This document shows positions 60,061 through 64,000 of a stretch of 64,000 bases of DNA, piece after piece. Location: positions 1,612,001 through 1,676,000 of the forward strand of contig OZ247427.1 of assembly GCA_965232815.1 (NCBI GenBank). Direction: 5' to 3'. This DNA comes from Bin87 sp026710825. Its GTDB lineage: Bacteria > Chloroflexota > Dehalococcoidia > Lucifugimonadales > UBA3495. The notes beneath the pieces are model-generated. The model did no database searches, was not told where the DNA came from, and was given only the letters and a program-made list of their open reading frames with translations. The position numbers and the translations under genes were made by a program. Each line of letters starts with the position of its first letter. The first letter of the stretch is position 1.

Positions 60061-60089
60061 TTGACATGTCTATGGCACAATGATATACG
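60061..60089 (+). promoter_or_regulatory. Sigma70-like promoter of the retropepsin gene
   Basis: TTGACA (60061-60066), 17-bp spacer, TATACG (60084-60089), about 74 bp before the retropepsin ATG at 60163. The spacer TGTCTATGGCACAATGA has no obvious operator. Confidence 0.5.
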
Positions 60090-60162
60090 TCAACCTCCCC
60101 TCAACTCTGATTTCAAAACTTATGCAACACCAGTTACCAATCAAATGCCGACCACGGGGAGC

Positions 60163-60543
60163 ATGATGGGCTATTTCAGCGTACCGGTTCATATTGGCCA
60201 CCCTGCGATACCAGGTGGAGATTTGCGTCCCGTAGATGCGGTCGTCGATACTGGTGCGTCGGATTCCATGTTTCCGGCATCCCTGCTCGAAGAACTGCAT
60301 ATTGAACCCGAAGGGACGTATCCGTGCCGGTATGCCAATGGCGAGACCGATGTGCGTAGCTACGGCGAAGCGGCCATTCGCATTGGCGATACGACCAGAA
60401 TCTGCCCAGTAATCTTTGGGCCGGACCGCCACTTTCTGCTTGGTGCGACGACGCTTGAATTCTTCAAATTGGCAGTTGATCCGGTAGCACAAGAACTTAT
60501 ACCAGTACCCGCATTACGATTTGGTTGGGGCGGACCTCTCTAA
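60163..60543 (+). CDS. Retropepsin-like aspartyl protease family protein
   Basis: 126 residues from ATG at 60163 (MMGYFSVPVHIG), GGGGA just upstream. Active site AVVDTGASDSMFPASLLEEL (Asp-Thr-Gly), flap-like YANGETDVRSYG and C-terminal FLLGATTLEFFKLAVDP, then IPVPALR. Same family as 22416-22772. It overlaps the end of the Mo-hydroxylase large subunit gene by 4 bp on the other strand, so the two are convergent. It interrupts the otherwise contiguous Mo-hydroxylase cluster. Confidence 0.78.
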   Translation: MMGYFSVPVHIGHPAIPGGDLRPVDAVVDTGASDSMFPASLLEELHIEPEGTYPCRYANGETDVRSYGEAAIRIGDTTRICPVIFGPDRHFLLGATTLEFFKLAVDPVAQELIPVPALRFGWGGPL

Positions 60544-62864
60544 CCACTTGGCGGGGCGTCTTCTGACGGTATCCCTGCGGCGGGAGGATACTCCCGCCGC
60601 CCCAGCGCATCCAGCACGCGGTCCGGCGTGATTGGCAGCCGCGTGAAGCGCACCCCGATCGCATCGTACAGCGCGTTCGCAATCGCCGGCGCGACTCCCA
60701 CGGCCGGCACCTCCCCCAGCGCCTTGGCCCCCATCGGACCCACCGGGTCCACCACGTCGGCAAAGATCGTCGTGATGCTTGGGAAATCCTGGATGGTTGG
60801 GCTTTTGTGCTCCAGGTAACTGCCGTTCAGCGTGACCCCCGTCGGCGTGTCCGTGATCAACTCCTCGCTCAACGCGAACCCCAGCATCTGCGAAATCGCC
60901 CCTTCCGCCTGGTTCAGTGCCGTCCGTGGATTGATGATGCGCCCCGAATCGTGCGCGGCCACGTACCGGTTGATCCGCACCCGTCCCGTCGCGGTATCCA
61001 CCTCTACCTCGCAGAAGTGCGCCCCAAAGCTGTTGACGATGTAGTCGGTGCTGCCGGGAAACAGCGCCGCCTCCCCGATCAGCGTTTCCGGACCCACCGC
61101 CTGCGACAACTCCGCGTAGCTGATCCGGTGATCCGGACGGCTGCTCACCAACACTGCTCCGTCCGCGATGGTCAGTTCTGCGGCGGACACGTCCAGCCGG
61201 TCCGCGGCGGCTTGCAACACCCTTGCGCGTAGCTGATCCGCCGCTCGCAACACCGCCGTCCCGGTCCCGAACGTCGCCGTGGACCCGGCGGTGATCGGAG
61301 CATTGGGGGTGTCCTCGGTGTCGGCAAAGTGCGGCAGCACATCCTCATAACCCACCGACATCGCCTCAGCCGCCATCTGGCACAGCACGGTTACCGCGCC
61401 CTCGCCCACGTCGATGACACCGCTGATCAACCTCACTTTGCCGTCAGTGTCGATCGACAGCGCCGCCGCCGCTTCAAACCCGACGCCGCCACGATAGATC
61501 ATCATGCTCATGCCGCGCCCGCGCCGTATGAACGGATCGTCAGGGTCGTTGTTCTCGAACGGATCGTCCCAGCCGAATTCGGCGGCGCCCCGACGCAGGC
61601 ATTCCTCCAGCCCGTTGCTGGAAAAGGGAATTCCTCCTTCCAAAGGCTGTCCGTCCACAATCTCGTCCGGCGGCGTCTCCCGCTGACCCGCCTGACCCTC
61701 CGGCGGAACGCGGTTGCGTAGCCGGAAAGCCAACCGATCCATCCCCGCGACCTCCGCTGCCCGATCCATCAGCGTCTCCAGCGCGAAATGGCCCTGCGGA
61801 GCCCCCAAGGCGCGGTAACTGCCAGCCACCGGCTTGTTGGTGGCGACCGGCCTGCAGTCGAAACGCACGTTGGGGCACCGGTACAGGTACAGCATCCCTT
61901 GCCCCGTCCGTCGGGCCACGTTCGGCGCGGTTGCCTGGTACGCGCCAGAGTCCAGAATTGCGTCGCCGTGTATGGCGGTGATGTCTCCGTCCCGCGTCAC
62001 CCCGATTCGCAGGGTAATCTGCCCACCGTGTCGCGTGCGCCCCGCAACAAACTCCTCCTCCCGCGAATACTCGATGCGCACGGGCCGGGCCGCCCGGCGC
62101 GCCAGCATCGCCGCCAGCACGGCTATCCGGCTCTCGTCCTTGTTGCCGTAGCCGCCGCCCATGTTTGGCCCGATTACCCGCACCTGCCCGGCGTCAAGCC
62201 CCAGTACGCTCGCCAACACCCCTCGGTCCACGTGGACGCCGCGTGTCGATTTCCAAACCGTCAGTTGGTCGCCGTCCCACGCCGCCAGCGCGGCCCGGGG
62301 CTCCAGCGGCGTCGCCGAGTGTGTCGGCAGATGGTAAGTCTCCTCCAGGATGATGTCGGCGGCGGTAAACCCCGCGCCGACGTCCCCGCGCTCCAATTCC
62401 AACGGCTCTGGAATGGCCAGATTCCCGCCGGAATGAATCTGTGGCGCGTCCGGTTCCAGCGCTGCCACCGGATCAGTCACAAAGGGCAGCGGCTCATATT
62501 CCACGCGTACCAGCGAAGCCGCCCGCCTGGAGGTGTCCAGGTCATCGGCGGCCACAGCGGCGACTTCATCCCCGGCAAACCGCACCCGCGTATCCAACAC
62601 GGGCATATCGGGTGCCAGCCAAGTCTCTGGAGCGTCCGCCGGAGTTACCACAGCGCGCACACCCGGCAGGGCCAGCGCATCAGAGGCATCCACGCTCAGC
62701 ACGTTGGCGTGCGGATGTGGACTCCGCACAATCACACCGTGCAGCATCCCCGGCAGCGAAATGTCCGCAGAGTACACGGCCGCGCCGGTAAGCTTGTCCG
62801 GCAACTCACGCCGCGGCGCGCTCCGCCCCACCGTGTTGTACGGCAATGGAAAAGTCGTGGTCAT
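60540..62864 (-). CDS. Xanthine-dehydrogenase-family molybdopterin-binding (large) subunit
   Basis: 774 residues from ATG at 62864 (MTTFPLPYNTVGRSAPRRE); the frame is open far upstream but that part is the reverse of the [2Fe-2S] gene. Ald_Xan_dh_C and Mo-binding domains are recognisable: KLTGAAVYSADISLPGM, RVIGPNMGGGYGNKDE (conserved GGxFGxK-like), GSYRALGAPQGHFALE, AHDSGRIINPRTALNQAEGA and ALGEVPAVGVAPAIANAL with the catalytic Glu. Hydroxylates a C-H bond (purine, aldehyde, aromatic acyl) using Mo-cofactor. Divergent from its [2Fe-2S] partner. Confidence 0.93.
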   Translation of the reverse strand: MTTTFPLPYNTVGRSAPRRELPDKLTGAAVYSADISLPGMLHGVIVRSPHPHANVLSVDASDALALPGVRAVVTPADAPETWLAPDMPVLDTRVRFAGDEVAAVAADDLDTSRRAASLVRVEYEPLPFVTDPVAALEPDAPQIHSGGNLAIPEPLELERGDVGAGFTAADIILEETYHLPTHSATPLEPRAALAAWDGDQLTVWKSTRGVHVDRGVLASVLGLDAGQVRVIGPNMGGGYGNKDESRIAVLAAMLARRAARPVRIEYSREEEFVAGRTRHGGQITLRIGVTRDGDITAIHGDAILDSGAYQATAPNVARRTGQGMLYLYRCPNVRFDCRPVATNKPVAGSYRALGAPQGHFALETLMDRAAEVAGMDRLAFRLRNRVPPEGQAGQRETPPDEIVDGQPLEGGIPFSSNGLEECLRRGAAEFGWDDPFENNDPDDPFIRRGRGMSMMIYRGGVGFEAAAALSIDTDGKVRLISGVIDVGEGAVTVLCQMAAEAMSVGYEDVLPHFADTEDTPNAPITAGSTATFGTGTAVLRAADQLRARVLQAAADRLDVSAAELTIADGAVLVSSRPDHRISYAELSQAVGPETLIGEAALFPGSTDYIVNSFGAHFCEVEVDTATGRVRINRYVAAHDSGRIINPRTALNQAEGAISQMLGFALSEELITDTPTGVTLNGSYLEHKSPTIQDFPSITTIFADVVDPVGPMGAKALGEVPAVGVAPAIANALYDAIGVRFTRLPITPDRVLDALGRREYPPAAGIPSEDAPPSG

Positions 62865-62958
62865 GCCCGCGATGGTAACCACGGCCCGGTTCGCCGTCAA
62901 CGACCGTCTTTCCTCCGTATTGCCCCACCTCCCGCCCCTGCTGTACGATCCAGCCACC
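62865..62958. promoter_or_regulatory. Divergent promoter region of the Mo-hydroxylase subunits
   Basis: This 94-bp gap separates the starts of the large subunit (minus) and the [2Fe-2S] subunit (plus), so it should hold both promoters. I see no clear -10/-35 pair by eye. Confidence 0.4.
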
Positions 62959-63438
62959 ATGACCAGCCTACACACCGCCAACATCGCCCTCACCGTAAAC
63001 GGCTCCGAGCACGCCATTTCCGTGCCGCACCACTGGTCACTGCTCGACGTCCTGCGCGATTCGCTGGGCCTCACCGGAGCCAAGCGCGGCTGTGACCGTG
63101 GCGAGTGCGGGTCCTGCACCATCCTGCTGGAGGGCGCCGCGGTCAACGCCTGCCAGGTATTCGCCGTCCGCGCCTCCGGACGCAACGTGCTCACCGTGGA
63201 AGGTCTCGCCGCCTCGGGCGAACTCTCTGAATTGCAGCAGGCGTTCCTGGATGAGGACGGCGGCCAGTGCGGTTTCTGCACCCCCGGCTTCGTCATGTCC
63301 GCCCGCGCCCTGCTGGATGCCAACCCCGATCCGTCCGAAGCGGAAATCCGCGAAGCCCTGTCCGGCAACCTATGCCGCTGCAACGCCTACGGCCGTATCC
63401 TGGCATCGGTGCGCACCGCAGCCCAACGCCGCGCCTAG
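62959..63438 (+). CDS. Xanthine-dehydrogenase-family [2Fe-2S] (small) subunit
   Basis: 159 residues from ATG at 62959. Plant-type ferredoxin cluster: Cys45, 50, 53 and 65 (RGCDRGECGSC...NAC). C-terminal cluster domain: Cys104, 107, 139, 141 (QCGFC...LCRCNAYG). Both domains are complete, as in CoxS/XdhC small subunits. Passes electrons from the Mo site to FAD. Unusually it is on the opposite strand from the two other subunits. Confidence 0.95.
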   Translation: MTSLHTANIALTVNGSEHAISVPHHWSLLDVLRDSLGLTGAKRGCDRGECGSCTILLEGAAVNACQVFAVRASGRNVLTVEGLAASGELSELQQAFLDEDGGQCGFCTPGFVMSARALLDANPDPSEAEIREALSGNLCRCNAYGRILASVRTAAQRRA

Positions 63439-63519
63439 TTTGACACCCGCGAAATTCGACGCATACACTGTCGCAGATTTTAAGCATACCCTTTGCGATA
63501 CCCCACGGAGGACCACGCT

Positions 63520-64000
63520 ATGACCACGGCACACACCCATGACCATGACCATCCTCACACCTACTCGGCGGCCGCATCCGAAATGCGCGGAGCGGCCCTC
63601 GCGCTCCTGAACAGCCTCGACGCCAACCAGAAGTCCGCCATCAGCTTCAGTTACTACGACGGCGAGCGGATCTTCTGGTACTACCCGCCGATGAACCGCC
63701 ATGGTCTGCTGCTACGGGAAATGAACGAAGAGCAGCGCAAGCTGGCCTACGCCCTCATGGCCACCGGCCTCACCGAGGACTCCAACCGCAAGGCCCAGCT
63801 GATCATCGACCATGAATCCGTCCTTGGCCCGTTGGAACAGGAGCGAGGCCTCATTACCTTCGTACGCGACCCGCTGCTCTACTCCTGGACCATATTCGGC
63901 GACCCCGCCAACGACGCGGAGCCTTGGGCCTGGCGCGTGGAAGGACACCACGTATCCCTCCACTACAGCATCTGGGCCGACCGCGTCCTGTCCATGACCC
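63520..64000 (+). CDS. DUF3500 family protein (N-terminal part; runs off the window)
   Basis: At least 160 residues from ATG at 63520, GGAGG 8 nt upstream. Starts with a His/Asp-rich HTHDHDHPH stretch that could bind metal. Then the DUF3500 pattern: YYPPMNRHGLLLREMNEEQ, LIIDHESVLGPLEQ, DPLLYSWTIFGDP and EPWAWRVEGHHVSLHYSI. Function of DUF3500 is unknown. It follows the Mo-hydroxylase small subunit by 81 bp and may be in the same transcript. No signal peptide. Confidence 0.85.
   Translation, partial: MTTAHTHDHDHPHTYSAAASEMRGAALALLNSLDANQKSAISFSYYDGERIFWYYPPMNRHGLLLREMNEEQRKLAYALMATGLTEDSNRKAQLIIDHESVLGPLEQERGLITFVRDPLLYSWTIFGDPANDAEPWAWRVEGHHVSLHYSIWADRVLSMT

Noticed and set aside
61788..63095. 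Plus-strand open frame of 435 codons
   Set aside because: Antisense of the Mo-hydroxylase large subunit.
1..64000. tRNA, rRNA or known riboswitch genes
   Set aside because: I looked for tRNA arms, 16S/23S motifs and common riboswitch cores in the spacers and saw none; a covariance-model search would be needed to exclude weak cases.

Overview
The window is a GC-rich bacterial chromosome segment, probably from a Chloroflexota lineage, most likely SAR202 or another Dehalococcoidia-related marine or symbiont group. This is inferred, not proven. The grounds are lipoproteins with Thr/Pro-rich linkers after the lipobox, a broad set of catabolic paralogs (amidohydrolases, ThDP enzymes, SDRs, GMC oxidoreductase, Mo-hydroxylase, MFS), a probable futalosine-pathway MqnA, and spacers filled with short dispersed palindromes. 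No rRNA, tRNA, CRISPR array, integrase or intact transposase was seen.

Layout. 1-10.4 kb: an exported giant kexin-type subtilase (at least 3151 residues, continuing past the left edge) with FnIII, PPC, P, Calx-beta and cadherin domains, preceded by a lipoprotein that looks like its pro-domain encoded separately. 10.4-11.5 kb: decayed HNH-nuclease remnant beside a small intact protein of a related family. 11.7-17.3 kb: stand-alone response regulator, two tandem 601-residue EamA-like membrane proteins, and a lipoprotein. 17.6-22.8 kb: amidohydrolase, alpha/beta hydrolase, a PIN-toxin module flanked by a 90-bp duplicated hydrolase fragment, two hypothetical envelope proteins and a retropepsin-like protein. 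22.9-27.2 kb: ThDP enzyme, a tandem PaREP1/HEPN-like pair, and a divergent ATPase-TOPRIM fusion resembling OLD/PARIS defence proteins. 27.9-33.3 kb: two MFS transporters, a DUF433/DUF5615 toxin-antitoxin pair, cyclophilin and leucine-type dehydrogenase. 33.5-40.6 kb: PD-(D/E)XK-like nuclease, a DUF3179 lipoprotein with an in-frame TGA at a CxxC cysteine (candidate selenoprotein), a coiled-coil protein, and a peptide-type ABC importer lacking local ATPases. 41-52 kb: amidohydrolase plus VOC protein, small hypotheticals, GMC oxidoreductase, truncated ATPase remnant, two SDRs, MBL hydrolase, quinone-oxidoreductase-like enzyme. 51.5-58.6 kb: exported metallopeptidase, MqnA, MTHFR-like protein, a frameshifted hydrolase/methyltransferase fusion, a second ThDP enzyme and a carboxymuconolactone-decarboxylase-like protein. 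59-63.5 kb: three subunits of a xanthine-dehydrogenase-family Mo-hydroxylase around a second retropepsin. Right edge: DUF3500 protein, cut off.

Metabolically the genes fit a generalist degrader of organic acids, aromatics and peptides: uptake by MFS and ABC systems, then oxidation by Mo-hydroxylase, GMC and SDR enzymes and ring or side-chain processing by ThDP, amidohydrolase, VOC and CMD enzymes. The most notable signals are the DUF3179 TGA with an adjacent hairpin, the ATPase-TOPRIM locus with its PaREP1 neighbours, and the giant protease with its separate pro-domain.
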